A DNA stretch of 64,000 nucleotides from Kwoniella dejecticola CBS 10117. Lineage: Eukaryota; Basidiomycota; Tremellomycetes; Tremellales; Cryptococcaceae. The notes beneath the pieces are model-generated. The model was not told the origin of the DNA, searched no databases, and saw only the letters and a program-made list of their open reading frames with translations. A program made the position numbers and the translations under genes. Position 1 is the first letter of the stretch. Each line of letters opens with the position of its first letter. The stretch is from positions 496,001 to 560,000 of the forward strand of contig NC_089306.1 of the NCBI RefSeq assembly GCF_000512565.2, in the 5' to 3' direction. Below, piece after piece: positions 22,172 through 35,900 of the stretch.

Positions 22172-23437
22172 ATGTCAGCTGCGTCTAGCTCGAAGGTTAA
22201 TGCTCCGGCTTCCTTCTTTCTTCCCTTCGACCCAAACTCGCCGTTACTGGTAGCTAAGGGAGTTCTGACTACTGGTAAGTCATAACGCAGAGCTCATCCT
22301 CGCTTCGGAGTCAGAGTGAGTATGTAATCTGTATACTGCATGCTGATTCAGCTTCTATCAGGTACCCTCGGAGCGATCACAGGAGCTTCCATCGGTGTTG
22401 TCCAATCAAAGAACCCTTTTGCATTATCAATTAATATGACTATCAATCTGTCTATAGCAGGATTGACCTTCTTCAGTGAGTCGCTTGGTCATCTGGCCAC
22501 GAATCAAAACAATGCTCAGTCCGCCACAGAGTGAGATTAGGACGAAATTGAGGAGGTCAGAATGATGACATCTGAACATTTTCTGCATGATAGGTATCAG
22601 AGAATACCTGGTATCTCCCCTTCTTCTCTCCCTCGAACTCACTCCTTCCCACACGAGGCGTCTGAATGCCCTCAGGCGTGAGGGACTATCAGAAGTCCAG
22701 CGAGGCAAGCTACCTGAGGATATCGAGGCGCCAGAGAGTTTGTCGGAAGTTCGGTGGAATAGGATATCAGATAGTGCCATTGCTGGTGGTCTGACGGGTG
22801 GTGTGCTGAGTGCTGCTTTTCGTGAGTCCCATTTCCATCTCATCGCCACGCGATACAGATACAGCGGCATGTGGGTAAGTGAACAGCTCTTGCTGATATT
22901 TATTTTGAAATAGGGGGGAAATCGACATTCGTCAAAGCTGGGATCACGTCCTCCCTCATAGCGACTCTTCTTCAATTGTCGATCAATCAATCCCGAGTCC
23001 TCCGTCTGAAGACTTTGGCCAAACAATCTTCAAGTGGAATTCCAATATCTTCATCTATATCCTCAAGCAACCAAACACCTTCAACGGCCTCATCACCGTC
23101 TTCAATATCCAATGCAAAGACAAATTCCAATCCGTCAGATTCCAGTCTGTCATCGTCGACAACAGTCCAACCAGGCGACACCCAAAGCCAAATAACCAAA
23201 TCCTTCGAAGATCCGCTCAAGCCACCAGAGGAGATGATAGCCAAATCCAATATGGAGAAACCCTCATTCCCTGAGACAATGATGAACAGTCTCACGAAAT
23301 TCTTGCCCGTGCGCAAACTCACCAACGAGGAATATATACAGACGTTAGAGAAGAAAAGGGCGGATGTGGATAAACGGTTGAAAGAGATCGACGAAGAGGA
23401 GAAAAGGATGTACGATTGGGCGCAAAGTCAGAAGTAA
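22172..23437 (+). CDS. Small glycine-rich membrane protein, possibly mitochondrial, 322 aa
   Basis: Exons 22172-22274, 22362-22475, 22594-22821, 22914-23437 (322 aa). The N-terminal half has Gly/Ala-rich hydrophobic segments (GTLGAITGASIGVV, ISDSAIAGGLTGGVLSAAF, KAGITSSLIATLLQL) reminiscent of the Tim17/22 (PRAT) type of helices, though I cannot confirm the PRAT signature. The second half is a Ser/Thr/Pro-rich linker and a charged C-terminal helix (TNEEYIQTLEKKRADVDKRLKEIDEEEKRM). There is no cleavable presequence. Conserved fungal hypothetical protein is the safest label; an inner-membrane role is inference. Confidence 0.7.
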
Positions 23438-23760
23438 AATGAGATTCCGACCGGTTGAGGGGTTCATTCAAGTCGTTCGTCGTCAGAGTGAATAGGGCGA
23501 TACCTGACTTTGTCTGGCGGTCCAGTCAAGAAGTAAGGAAGGAAGTACTTGCGTTGCATCGACTTGGACGGTCATTGATTATACAATCTTCTCTGCTCCC
23601 TCTCAAACACGTATCTTCGTCTTCATGCACCGAGATTGAGATTAAGTAATGTCAAAAGACATGGTTACAACTTCCTCACCTTCATCTCTTACTTTATATT
23701 TATCTTCGATCCCAGCTCAAGCCTATAAAGCTAGTTTCGGAAACTGTACGCGGCGCTACG
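23438..23760. other. Convergent 3' regions
   Basis: Shared 3' untranslated space of the membrane protein (plus) and the second dehydrogenase (minus). Nothing else seen. Confidence 0.5.
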
Positions 23761-25596
23761 CTAGAATCTAGAGATATCCGCCTCAGTAGGAAAACCACTT
23801 TCCTGCGATCCCGGCGCTCTTCTTCCTCTTGATCTACTTCGAGCAGCGGCCGAGAGCCCCTGTTTGGCAGCTATAAAATCGTCGAACCGAGCTTGGTCTG
23901 TTGTATTGTGTAGCGAATTACCGAGTTTTCGAATGTCCGAAGCCAAGTCAGCAGAGTTGGAGTGAACAAACGATCTACAAGTAGATAAACGGTCGAGCTT
24001 ACAATTAGGATGCCATCTTGATAAAGCTGGTCTATTCTGGAGGATATCATCCAGATTCCATTGGATCCTAGCTTTGTCCAAGACCTAAGGACAGAAAGAT
24101 CTCGAAGTGTCAGCTCATGGCAGCACGTTATCGGTCGGATTCCTTGCAATCCCGACACATGTATATATAAGACATGCGGCACTCACGCCACTAGCTTCGT
24201 TATCTGGACAAATGACATAGAAATCCCCAAGCTCAAAGACCTTTTCTACCATATAATCGACCGTCTGTTCGGGTGTCCATGCTCCAGCAGGTTTAGGACC
24301 GCCGTTCTTGGCTCCCGTCAATCCGGTATGTACCCAGCCTGGACTACGGTTTAAATCATATTCAAATGAGCCCCGACTGACTCTGAGGGAACGACAAATG
24401 CGAGATGACCAGCGACTCACACAAAGAGATGTGCTGAGCATCGACTGTCTGGTACGTTTCGAAGTTCGTGGGCGACTATCAAGACATATAGATGATCAGC
24501 CCAATTAAGCCTGCTCATGATTGTGTATCTTTGCCAATTACATTGACGGGATGAGAATTTCGGTACATGGGTGGGCATGAGAGGACTCACGCTGTTCTGT
24601 GAATGTCTTGACACCAGCTTTAGAGACATTGTAACCTGCATTACCCCTACCCACACGCATAGAATCGAACAATTAGCAATGCCTGAGAGCGGTCTACTAG
24701 AATTAGCATTTGGAGACAGACACTCACGGAGGACAAGTTATACCCTGCTTACTACCCGTCACAATAACAGCGCTCGCATTCTCCTGTCGAGCCATGATCG
24801 GCGCAAACGCCTGACAGACATTCAATACTCCGAAGAAATTCGTATTCAGTACCGAATGCCAATTATCTTGGAGGTCGTTCAAAGGAGTATTCAAGGAGAA
24901 CGCAGGTGTCGGGCGAGAGATACCTGCGTTTGCCATTAAGATGTGGATCTGGTGCGGGGCAAGCAAGCAGATCAATCAGTCTCATTGATCTATACTCATT
25001 ACGCATCTTCATCTCAATCACCAGCTGGGATCCGGGAGCTCGGTCATCGACGCAAAGCTTGCGGAGCTTGCGACGTATGCGAAGTGAGTCAAGACCCGAA
25101 AGCGAAATAGCTCACCTCGCCAAACTCTTCTAATACTTTATCTCTCAATTCCACCACATCCTGTACTTTACTGACGTCCGTTTTAGATCCAAATACCTCT
25201 CCTACGCCTTCTACGCCCTTGACCTTCTGCACGGCCGCTTTGATAGCTTCTTCGTCGATGTCGGCTAGGTAGAGGGACATCCCGTATTTGGCATATTTCA
25301 GGGCGGCTGCCAGACCGATCCCGGAGCTGTGTGTATGTGACAAGTAAACATGATCAGTCGTTGTTAGAATACCACATACTTTCTAATTTTGGTGTCCCAG
25401 ACAGACAGACAGAGGAATGATACGATCCATCATGTATCTGTCACTGATCTCTCGGACAAAAGAGATCCACCCGTCTAATCCAATCTAATTTGTTTCACGA
25501 TCAAATGCAAATGCAGAGCAATGGACACACCCCAACTCACCCTGCTCCAGTAATTACAGCCACAGCTTTCGAATGCAGGATCTCTGAATTTGCCAT
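23761..25596 (-). CDS. Short-chain dehydrogenase/reductase with C-terminal extension, 359 aa
   Basis: Seven exons: 25596-25541, 25326-25116, 24948-24728, 24646-24591, 24475-24421, 24343-24187, 24084-23761. The Rossmann motif VAVITGAGSGIGLA is assembled across intron 1; further marks are LMANAGIS (NAG), VIVTGSKQG (Ser), YNVSK (Y-x-x-x-K) and VPGWVHTGL. An Asp in LYLADIDEEAIKAA after strand 2 favours NAD(H) over NADP(H). After the core the protein continues for about 100 residues (LDDILQNRPALSRWHP...) into an Arg/Ser/Gly tail, which suggests the SDR group with a substrate-binding or oligomer extension. No targeting signal. Substrate unknown. Confidence 0.82.
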
Positions 25597-26028
25597 CTTG
25601 TCCAAGTCTCGATTCTTAATTCTTCTGAGTCAGCTTATGAGCTAGCGAGTATCAATACAAAACGGATATATACAAGATTCGTTTGATTATGGATGGTCGT
25701 GTGATAACAGCCTAGTCGTAGATGGATGGATGTCCAGAGATCAGAGATAACAAGCGTCGGGTGGAATGGAATGACTGTTCTGTCATTCGGTCGGGTTTTT
25801 ACCGGACGACCCAACCCGATTGACGTCATCAAACCGCTCGAATTGTTAAATGCCTCACTCAACTTCGAAATAGTCTGAACCGTCGTTCACCGATGCCTCA
25901 CGATGAATCAAGTATGGCACCGACAGCTCATCTGTATCTGTATCTGTTCACTGACTTGAGAGGGGGCAAGCAAGCCATGCATATCACGCCGACAAATGCA
26001 CTACAGCAGAGCAGGCGCTCATGGCTTA
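25597..26028. other. Intergenic, nothing recognised
   Basis: Promoter of the dehydrogenase and 3' flank of IPI1. No supported gene. Confidence 0.5.
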
Positions 26029-28750
26029 TTCCAATACCCCTGCCAAGGGGTATCAATCACAGCTCGCCCCACCAAATCCTTCAATCGTCCATCATCCCAT
26101 TCAGCCCATACAGACGCCATATCTAGCGCCAGCTTCTTCACTTTTTCATCCGCCAACTTCGTCCACGGGCCAGGTATAGATCCTTTCGTGGGATGTTGCA
26201 GGTGGAAAAAGGGCGCTAATTTAGAAGATATCGTCTCGAATGACTATATAACATGAAACTTCTGTCAACACTCCATTGACCTCAATAGATGGAAATGGAG
26301 AAAGAATTTGCCTGTCCTGATAGTAGACTATACCTCTCATCCAGGGCGCCCTTTCCCTTCAACCCCAAACGCAAGAGGAAATCCAGCAAAATCCTCGTCG
26401 ATTCCTCGTTCTTATTCCCCAGCTCCCAAATGACCTTGGGTACACTTTCGAACCATTCTCGTATCCTTCTACGCAGCTCAACATTCGAGGTAGGTATAAA
26501 AAATGGATATCTAGGGAATCGTTGTTCGTGTATCTCAGTCAAGGAGATAACAAATTTATCGCCGATAGATCGTAAAGACGATGTCGAGCTTGTTCGTGAT
26601 AGATAAGCCAAAAATGCTGATCCGACGGTTGATGGTATATCATCTTCATCCGCAGTGTGAGAGGGCGGCTGAGTGATAAGTGAAAATACAATTGGTAAGA
26701 TCGCTGCGTAGGCTGCTGGAGTCAAAGAGGGCGATAAAACATCTTTCTTTGGTGCCTATGCGTCGATCACTATCAGCATTCTAGCAGAATTTTACGGGTA
26801 GTTGAAGATTGAAGCGGGGTAGAATAGGTTACTTACCAAAACCTCGATAACCCATGAAGCGACTTCTTCCATTGCCCAATCATCCGCTCCCTTCTCTTTA
26901 CCTTTTCCTTTACCTTTTCCTTTGGCATTCGTAATCTGCCTCGCGCGCATCTGCGTCCAAGCAACCTCAATAGCTTTGGCCCGGTCTCTCCAGCCAGTAC
27001 TAGTAGTACTGCGCACATCTTTCGGCCAGACCAATTCGACCGGTCTGGGCGCAAGTAGAACAGCCAAATTTGAGTATACCAATGACAGCTCGAATCCCGC
27101 TGTCAATCCCGACGGTGTTGGTACATTCAACCTAGACGATGAGAATGGGAACCACGCCGCCATCCGTTTCAGGAAATCCGATATACAACTTCTGACCTCT
27201 TTGGTTTCCGCCGCAATCTCAGGGACTCCCGATGATCGAGTGAGGATCGCTCGAGCAAGGAGTTCGGTAAGAGAGGCTGTGGTCGTACATAAGGCCAGAG
27301 GGATATCTTCTGCCGAAGCGGAAGATGATGAGGACGGTGAAAAGGCGGTCGGGGCGTTCTCAAGGAAGGTAGAGAGTAATAAAGGATGAAGGGAGATGTA
27401 TAGTTGCTATCTCCGGCGTCAGCTAGCGTCCTGATTAGATTAACTCCGAGATACGGAAGGGGCCTTACCGAGAGGACCGAGGCGACGCCGTCTTCGTTCT
27501 CTCTCCCTTGACCGGCTAATCTTCCAACTTCCCAAGCATTCTCACTGTCACTGATTGGATCAATGGACGATCCGACTAACCATCCTTCTTCATTCAGATC
27601 CTCAAACGTCGGTACGTCCCTGATATCTCTTTCGACACCTTTACCCTTGGATCTCTTTTCAGTCCAGCCATCTAACCATTCCTGATCATTCTCTTGGGAG
27701 TAGGATTGGACGTTGAGACCTTTCTTGACGAACTCCATCATTGCTCTCAGTGTCACTAATTTCGCTCCGCCCGTCAATCTTCCAATCTGACTATTCACGC
27801 CTTTCTCTCCGCCTAGACCGACTGCCAGTCGGAGGCCTTCGAGGATATTCGACGGTTCTCGAGGCCAATTACCGACGACGTGCGAAGGGACGTGGTCCAG
27901 AAGTAGATGAACGAGTTTACATGCGTCAAGTCGGATCTCAGGGAAGATATGCGAGAGTGAAGAAGATGTTTGTAGAACCAAGAGAGGTAAATGAGGTGAT
28001 AAAGATGCCTGGTTGTATCGGAAAGCCATATTTAGCTAGATGTTTTAACCCACGAGAAATACTTGAGATAGCTAAGCTATGAGGTAAGGCGCACTCACAA
28101 CCGGTAATTGAGGTAAACACCATGCCAACAAACCTAACAGAGCTTTCCGTACCGAGGCATCCTAAGACATCAAGTCAACAACAAAGCTTTCGATCCGACA
28201 GTTGTATTGACTAGGTTGTACTCACATCGTCTGATACTAAACTTCCTAGAGCTCTGAGTACTTTCCCCACATCTCTTCCGACACCTACACTCAGAATATC
28301 CTTGACACCTCCTAACGACTCTTTGCGCACCCCAGCATTCGGGTGTCTGAAGCGTATGAATAAATCTTCCAGTGTCAATCCATTCGCAGTGGTTGGTTCC
28401 GAGGGCCCGAGTCCATCGGCGTTGAGTATCGCTCGTGAAATCGATTGTTGCCCGGGTAAAGCGATAGCTATGATAGCATATAGTCATAAGTGAAACGCAG
28501 TGTCTGACTGAATCGATGTTGTATGAGCAGTGCTTACACCTAGCTTTGAACGAGGTATCTGTAGCGTTACTAGCTTGTTTCTTCCCTTTCCCAAGCTTCA
28601 ATTTCGCTTTCTGTCGACGCCGACATCACACAGAGGACCGATGTTAGGAATTCAGCTATTTTCCACATATATTATACAAGCTTAAAGAAGCTGGAAACCT
28701 ACGCTGAAGTCGGCCTGTTTCTCCTTCTTCTTCTTGGTGGCTTTGGGCAT
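26029..28750 (-). CDS. IPI1: Pre-rRNA processing protein Ipi1 (TEX10 homologue), Rix1 complex
   Basis: About eight exons, ATG at 28750, TGA at 26029. The N-terminus MPKATKKKKEKQADFSKAKLKLGKGKK and then LTLEDLFIRFRHPNAGVRKESLGGVKDIL is the conserved Ipi1/TEX10 block, followed by HEAT-like helices (DASVRKALLGLLAWCLPQLP, NQASLSPHLPLLVLQTSSSLSHIFPEIRLDA...). The C-terminus ends VIDTPWQGYWNKP. Ipi1 acts in the nucleolus/nucleoplasm with Rix1 and Ipi3 on pre-60S particles (ITS2 processing, Rea1 recruitment). A Lys/Gly run (KGKGKGKGKEKG, about 26900) interrupts the helical region. Exon borders were traced from frame changes at about 28705, 28530, 28220, 28100, 27470, 26830 and 26330 and are approximate. 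Confidence 0.85.
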
Positions 28751-29096
28751 CTTGTCGTGGTAATATGTGTCTAATGTGCAAGTATGATATCTGCAGCAAT
28801 ATATCAATTTGTGGACGTTTTGACATTTCGAGGTGGAGGAAGGCCGTCAATTTTATTTTGATCGACAAACACGCGCTTCCCACGTGTTGTTGACCTGGAC
28901 GCACGAGTCCGCCAGCATGATGCGAGTTTCATCGCTGCATGCTTGTATTGCACTCCCGCCCGAATCAGACCCAACGAGACCCGGACAAGGTTTCTTTCCA
29001 GTACAAGATTTAATGCATATATGCAATGCAGCCTGCCGAGTGCCGAGTGCTGGATTATCTGACGCTACTAGCAGGCGAAGAAGCAAAACAAGATCA
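28751..29096. other. Intergenic between IPI1 and CFT2
   Basis: 346 bp; promoter of IPI1 and 3' flank of CFT2. Nothing else seen. Confidence 0.5.
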
Positions 29097-32000
29097 TCAT
29101 GCGCTATTCACACTAGCCAATTCACCTTTAACAGCCCTAACTACCAAATCATAAACCCTTCCAATCGTACCTTCAACAACAATCCCATTCTCCCCTATCT
29201 TCTTGACCGCAACGATACTTCCCGATTTGACTTTCTCATTCTCGGGAGTCTGCAGACCCGGCCCACAAACTAAGATTCCTTCTCCCGCAAATTCAGACGG
29301 GATCGACAGTGGCTGAAGAGCAGCTAGGTGGTTTTTGAGCGATGTAAGTCGGAGCGTACCGATCAAAAGCGACGACGGGATGGATGACTTCTGCGACGTG
29401 TACCTCGACTTCTCAGACTTTGTTTTCTTTTCAGCGATACTTCCTTTTTCAGGGCCGTCAATGTTCGGCTTGACATCCTCGATTTCCGTCTTCACGACCG
29501 CACCATCCTCGGTCTGCGCCTCGTCGTCATGAGCGGTTTCTTGCGCAGCTTCTTTAGCGGGTTCAGTAGTCATTTCTACATCCCCATCCCCAGACACCGG
29601 TACAAGTACAGCTTCAGCCTCAGTCTCTGGCTCCTCTTCGATAGTAGCTTCGACGGGAAGGGGTTTGACCAGGTCTGAGATTTCGAGCACGGGTACAGTC
29701 GATCCAGGTGCAAAGGCGATCTTCCCGTCTATCATAGCCACCTCGTAGCCCTCGAACTGTAAACAATCATTGAATTGAGCGTCTTGAACGAGCGAGCGTA
29801 AAGATCGCGTAGGTTCCTCAAATGACTCACCTTAGACCACTTCTTGGCTAATCCAGCAGAAATGCTATCTCCAAGTGTAATACTATACGATTGAACATGT
29901 TCACCAATCCTGATTTGCTCCCCTGTAGCAGGTATGAATATATCTTGGGTGACCCCGGCGGTCGAGTTCAGGTACTTAACAAGAGAAGAGGTGATTTCAG
30001 GTTGCGATCGGACCAAAATGAGTTTACGAGGCTGTAAATCAGATATGATAGTTTTGATAGATTGACCATCGTGCAGGCCTTCCATATCCACGAAGAATAC
30101 CGAAGCTTTCAGATCGAGGTCGAGGGTCTCCTTGATGTACTTGGAAGGAGCTTCGGGTTTGACTTTCTGTTTTTCCTCCTCTTCCTCTTTCAATCTCTTC
30201 TTCTCCCGGACTTCTTCGGTTTCACCCTCCTCTTCTATCTCTCTACCTTTTCTGACCCATTGTCCAATATCAAGACCTTCACCATACGCATCAATTTTCC
30301 TACCTCGTCGTTCTAAGAAAGGGAACATTCTGAATCTAGTCATCTCCCCGTCTTTCTGATATCCCCTATTTATCCTCGTTTGCTGCCCCTTAACGTAGAT
30401 ATCGAATGACATTGTCCTATTTACGTCTTCCCCGTCTCCAGCAAAAGCGTTTGCGTTCTCGTCTCTGAGTCGCTTCGCGACTATGATTCCATCTGCGTAA
30501 TCTTCATCGCCCGATCCCTCTGATTCCGACTCAGATTCCAGGTCATCGGCTTCAAGCATGCGCTTGGATCGGTCTAAGGCCGCTTGATGGGCTGCTTCGC
30601 GTTCCTTGGCTAAGCGCTCTGCCTCGAGATGCGCTTCTAATTCGGCGCCAATTAGAGGGACTTTTGAGTCCATCTATGTGAACCCATCAATCAGCTTCAC
30701 TGGACGTTTCCATCAATGTCAATCACTGACCTCCAATTGCACATGACCTTGCGGAGTTGCTAGTCTACCAATTTTGCCCTTGCCCCACTTTCCACTTTCG
30801 TCTTGCTCGATTTCCCATTTATTGAATAGATCGCGAGCGAGAGTGGAGTCTTCACCGCGGGAGGTTAGGAGTACCACATTACCTTCTGCACTAGCCATGG
30901 TGGTGAAGAAGAACCGCGATGGGCCGTGAGACATCGTAGGAGGGATAGCCAGAACGAGTTTAGGTCTCATAAGGGGATATGCTTGAAGAAGGTCTGATGG
31001 AGTTAAGAAAAACTGAACGTGTCTAATCGCCAGAATGTCATCAGCCTGTATATCGCTGCTTTCTGGTTCCAAGGCCTACTAACCTGAAATCCAAAGCACC
31101 ATACTCCGATCCAAGAGCGGCCCCGGCGTTCCTCTTTTTCCGTCTGCCTTTCTTTTCACTCGTCAAATCGCTCATAGCCTCTTCGCCTCCAGCCTCCTTG
31201 ACTACACCTCCCATCCATTCTATCAGACTTCTAGCAAACGCGATCATATCTTGACCCGTCCGACTGACGAGACAGAGTGGGTAAGGCCATGGATCATTCT
31301 GATTGGCTTGGCGCCGCTTATTGGCCGGATTCAACTTGAATGTCCAGTGCTGATCAAGTAATACCAGTAACTCCAATAACCGTGGAGAAGGGTCGGAGGG
31401 GAGTAATACCGAATGATTCGACTCAAGCGTAGATGTTACCAGATCTAAGAAATGCAATCAATCAGTCTCCAAGAGTCACTAAGGAGAAATGTCGGACTCA
31501 CCTAACAAAGCCGTTTCTCGATCCCGTCTCTTGGGGTTGATCACCTCACTTCGTCCGCCTTCCACAATGAGCAGATCAGGCCGCAATACTCCATCAGCAT
31601 ATCCCGTCGGACCATTTTGACCTATTGCACCGTGATCAGTCTTTGGCACTTGCATCTGGGTTTATATAGCAAACTTACCTCCGACCATACCATCCAAATG
31701 TCTTTCGCTTGTATGATTGATCCCCACCGCGTACAATATGGTACCGGATGTAGGAGAACGTATCTTGAATAAGGTTCCTCCGAGAGTATGGCCGGATGGG
31801 AAGGGAGTTAGGAGCAAATGTGATAGGTCACCTATCGCAATCCTATCAGCAAGAACATCTCGAGTGATCGTCTGATGGGGAGTTGTTATAGACCTACCAC
31901 CCAGATGTAAAGGCTGATTGTACCTAATCGCCTTTATCCAGTCGAAAGCTTCGTGAACCTCTTCGACGGTCGGTACAAATGGCCCTCGAAGTGGTTTCTT

Positions 32001-32467
32001 GCCTTTGTCCAATTTGGAGCTCTCTGCTGCACTTGATGGAGTCGAAGCCGTATCATCGACAGAGCATTCTGATCTCCAAGATTCTACATCTGCCAGGCAG
32101 ACCACCCGACCCATTTCCACTGTTGGCTGCGTAGCGTAGACAGGACATGTGAGACCCCATCTTGCTCGTGCATATGGATACAAAGAGAGGTAATTGGTCG
32201 GGGAATGCGATAAGAGGACCAGCGAGAGTGTTGGCGCCAATCTGCAGGAAACACATAAGTCACTCTTTTGGTATCAGAATAATATGAAACCACTTACTCC
32301 CTGACTTTCTCCTCGTATTCCCATGAGCTCTGCAGACTACTCGAGCGATAATCCCTCTGTCCTAGATCTAGCAGTATCCTCGCCTCATCCAGCTGCAAGA
32401 GGTAAGATATCGGTTCGGAAGATGAAGAAGCTGAGGCCGAGGATGATAAGGGGGTGAGAGTGATCAT
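29097..32467 (-). CDS. CFT2: Cleavage and polyadenylation factor subunit 2 (CPSF100, Cft2)
   Basis: About six exons from ATG at 32467 to stop at 29097. The N-terminus ISYLLQLDEARILLDLGQRD is the metallo-beta-lactamase start; LVLLSHSPTNYLSLYPYA stands where the active nuclease CPSF73 has H-x-H-x-D-H, so the zinc site is lost, as in all CPSF100 proteins. TPFPSGHTLGGTLFKIRSP and YAVGINHTSERHL follow, then the beta-CASP part (LLIVEGGRSEVINPKR, GPSRFFFTTMASAEGNVVLLT). A long acidic/basic insert (EEEGETEEVREKKRLKEEEEE) and the C-terminal domain (DGQSIKTIISDLQPRKLILV) complete it. It works with Ysh1/CPSF73 in 3'-end cleavage of nuclear pre-mRNA. Divergent to the Arf GEF gene. Confidence 0.9.
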
Positions 32468-32964
32468 GATGCCAACGAGGGTCCTATGGGCACCTCACCT
32501 CGCGCCAGGCTGTGCAAACGACTTCTCGATTGTAACGATACGAATTTCCTCTGGGTTTTGTGGAAACTCGGTATATGTCTCTAGAGCAGGGACTGATGCT
32601 TCTTGCGTGATTGAACGACGTATGTAATTGTGGGAATCGAGAGTGGTGAAGAGGAAAAGGGATGTTTTGTGAATCCATAATATACGAATAATTGCCGAAA
32701 TGGAGAAAGAGGGGTATAACGATCTTAATCGGTTCCTGAAACAGCACTCATCCACATCCTCATCATCCTTCTTCACCGTGCTCTTGTGTCAAATACGATA
32801 TACAGAACAGCATCGCACACTCCTGGTCGCGCAACCCATCGCACTGACAAGGACTTCTCCTACGCGAAAGCTACTTAACCTCGAATATGGCTTAGAATCC
32901 TTACAGGCTCATCACGACCACCCAATTCATCTCCATTCTGCCTCGCACCACCTCAATCACGACC
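32468..32964. promoter_or_regulatory. Bidirectional promoter of CFT2 and the Sec7 gene
   Basis: 497 bp between divergent starts. No defined motif that I can name; it must hold both promoters unless upstream noncoding exons exist. Confidence 0.5.
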
Positions 32965-35900
32965 ATGCCGTCCTCACCTACCAAGCATCACTTCTACGCT
33001 TCACGCCCTTCCTCACGCGCAGGATCTAGGCCCACCTCCCCTCCAACTTCCGCCGAAGTACGCTCACAAGCGGTTGCCAAGCTGAAAAGAGCAGCTTCCT
33101 TACCTCGACGACCGGATGGAAGGCGACCGTCACTCGCTCAAGCCGCTCACTCAGAAGACGACGCACAGATCCCCGCGTACGATGACAGGACGTTGAATGA
33201 TCAACAACATCATCATGCTGGTCCATCATCGATCAGCATATCATCGCCAAATCCCTCGGATATGCAAGAGGTACTTTCTCCCTCACCCGTGAATGCCTCC
33301 TTCGACCACGCCAACATCTATCCCTCACCCACCCCTAGCGCCTCTACGCAGATGCAACGATCTGTATCGGCTTCGTCAACATATCATCCAATAAACACGC
33401 CCTACTACCCCCACACGCCGCCTCCAGCCGACTGGGCCGCGATGCAGCTCGCTCAATCGTATCTTCCCTCCCTGGCACCTACCGGTCTTTCACCCAACCC
33501 TTATCCTCATTCGGTCCCTATAGGCGTCGGACGAAATTCACCTAGCCCTTTGCCGACACTGGGCGAGATCGCAAGTCTGCAAAGATCCAATTCGAATGCT
33601 GCTCGAGCGAAGGCTATGTCGAAGTTGACTGGAGGAAGAGATACTCCACAGCCTGAAGAGGACTTCACGTTATCGACCCCTTCGCGCGTAAACCTTGCTC
33701 GGGCAGGTACTTTAGGTGGTCCCAAAATGCTGGATCTTGCCATACTGAAGAGGAATGAAGCTGTTGAAACACCCACAGAAAGCCTCGCTCCTGCGGCAGC
33801 GATGCTCGAGGCCCGGCCAAGATTGCAAAGAAGCTTTACGGTCTCATCTTCCAATATGGGTGAAGAACGGAGAAGTGCCGTCGGCCGAAGAATGGTAGAA
33901 AGGTTAGCGGAGCGCAGAGCTGCCAGGCAGAAAGAAGAGGACGAGGTCAGGCGTCTGTGGGAAGAGAGGAGAGCTCAAGCGGAAGCCGAAGCCGAAGCCG
34001 AAGCCTTGGAAGCGGATAGACATGAACAGCCTGACGACGATGATCACGAAGCCGATGAAATGGAACATCATGCGGAAGACTATCATGATCACTCGGAAGA
34101 TCACGAACACTCTGACGCAGAAGCAACATATGACGACATACCTACTTTTTCTCGGCATTCACCTCAAGAACGAGCTCAAGAGACATTCACACCGTCTGGC
34201 GGTGCGGAAAACCTGCTTGCAGCAACTGCTGATCGACCCATTTCGAGAGGAACAATGGTCTCATCTCAAGAACCATTCGAGTATGAGAGCCATTTGCGCA
34301 GAAGCCTCTCGAGTCGAACGGCGAGAGGTGCAGTGGGAACCGCCGAACCCCTTCCGTCGATTGTCACTCCCGACAGCCAATATCCTGACGTGCAAGTGAT
34401 AGATGAAATACTGCTACCACCTAAACCCGCTTATGCTACCCCCACACGCCCTGCTCACGGTCCTCATGACTCGACTTCAACGGAGAGTACACCCCAAGGA
34501 TCTCAGTCTCCGGGCGGATCTACGCTGAGCGGACTGGGCTCCATGATGTTCGTCATGGGAGGTTCGTCTGTTCCTGGGACAGCCGGCGTGAGAACACAAG
34601 GCAGTGGTCAATATTGGCCTCAGGAGGTTCACGAAGGCAGTGAGTGGGGAACACCAGCTAAGGACCTGCATCGTGAGTTGTCAAGTTTTGATCATATTTG
34701 CTGTGGTAATTAATCTGATTCAAACTTCTGACACTGATGCGCACACTTTTCCTTCTCACAGAACCCACTTTCGAGTCACCCATTCTGGAAAGTCCGTCTG
34801 TGACTCAGCAGCCCCGGGCCTCGTCTCTGGAGGGGTCAGGCGAGGACGATGAAAGCCACCTGACTCCACCATCTCGCACGACAACCCGCACAGACAGCAT
34901 GATGTCATGGGAAGAAGTTGGCGGCAAGGAAGATCAGGAAGTCAGAGTTCCGACGGACAAGACGTATCATCAGAAATCCGGCAGTTTCTCTGCCAAATTG
35001 AAGGGGAGTGTCCGATCAGCTATGAAAAAGCGGAGTCAAAGTCGAACATCGATCACGAGCTTCACACAGAGTCCCCCAACAAGTCCTCAAATCCACCACC
35101 CAGCTTCGTTCAGTCGCAGGGGTTCCGAAACCTCGACCTCGCCTTCATATCACAAAGAGAACAGCCCTCGACATCAGCCTTCCATCAGCTCACTTTCTCC
35201 ATCCCTTGCTCCTGAATCACATTCTGCCATGCTTCTGCAGCATCAACTCTCCAATGATCCGTCACAGGTTTCATTCTTGCCCCGAGCCACGCTGAACGAC
35301 CCAAGAGTCATGAGTGCGAAACTCTCCCCGTTCCCAGGTATCGTGCAGCTGGAAAGAAAGAATTCGGAAGGAGGTGCGACACCAACTTTGGCGGAACCTC
35401 CGAAATTGCTTCATCAGGTATCAGATTCAGCAGTACCCAGTCAGCAGCGGGCTACTACCCCTGCAGTGCCCGAATCCATCTATGCTTTACCCTTACCGAC
35501 CAATCCCGAAGACCGGCGAGCCTCAGCTGACAGTGCAACCAAGCGTAATTGGTTATCCAAGGCTTTTGGTCATTCAACATCACCAAGGTCATCAGGTGGC
35601 CTCTCTCGCAAAAGCTCATCCCCCGACATTCATGGCGAGAACAGAACACTAGGTCAAGGAGCTCAGATTATTTCTTCTGACGTCGATCCTTTCGAGCCCC
35701 CTCCGCTTCCGCAAAATGTGGGTGTGAAGCCCTCTAAGCATCGCTCTGCCTCACCCAGTGTCTCGGTAGTACCCGAAGTCAGTGAGGAAGGATCAAGATA
35801 CACTAGATTCGTGTCCATGCGAGGCGAGAACTTGACACCAGCTGTCCCAGAGATCCCGGAAGAACAACTCGATCAACGGTCTAAGGATGTTCTGACTCGT

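Noticed and set aside
33904..34158. Hydrophobic minus-strand frame rich in Val/Ile/Phe opposite the Sec7 gene
   Set aside because: It is the antisense of an acidic/His-rich coding stretch; such antisense always looks like membrane sequence. No splice or start support.
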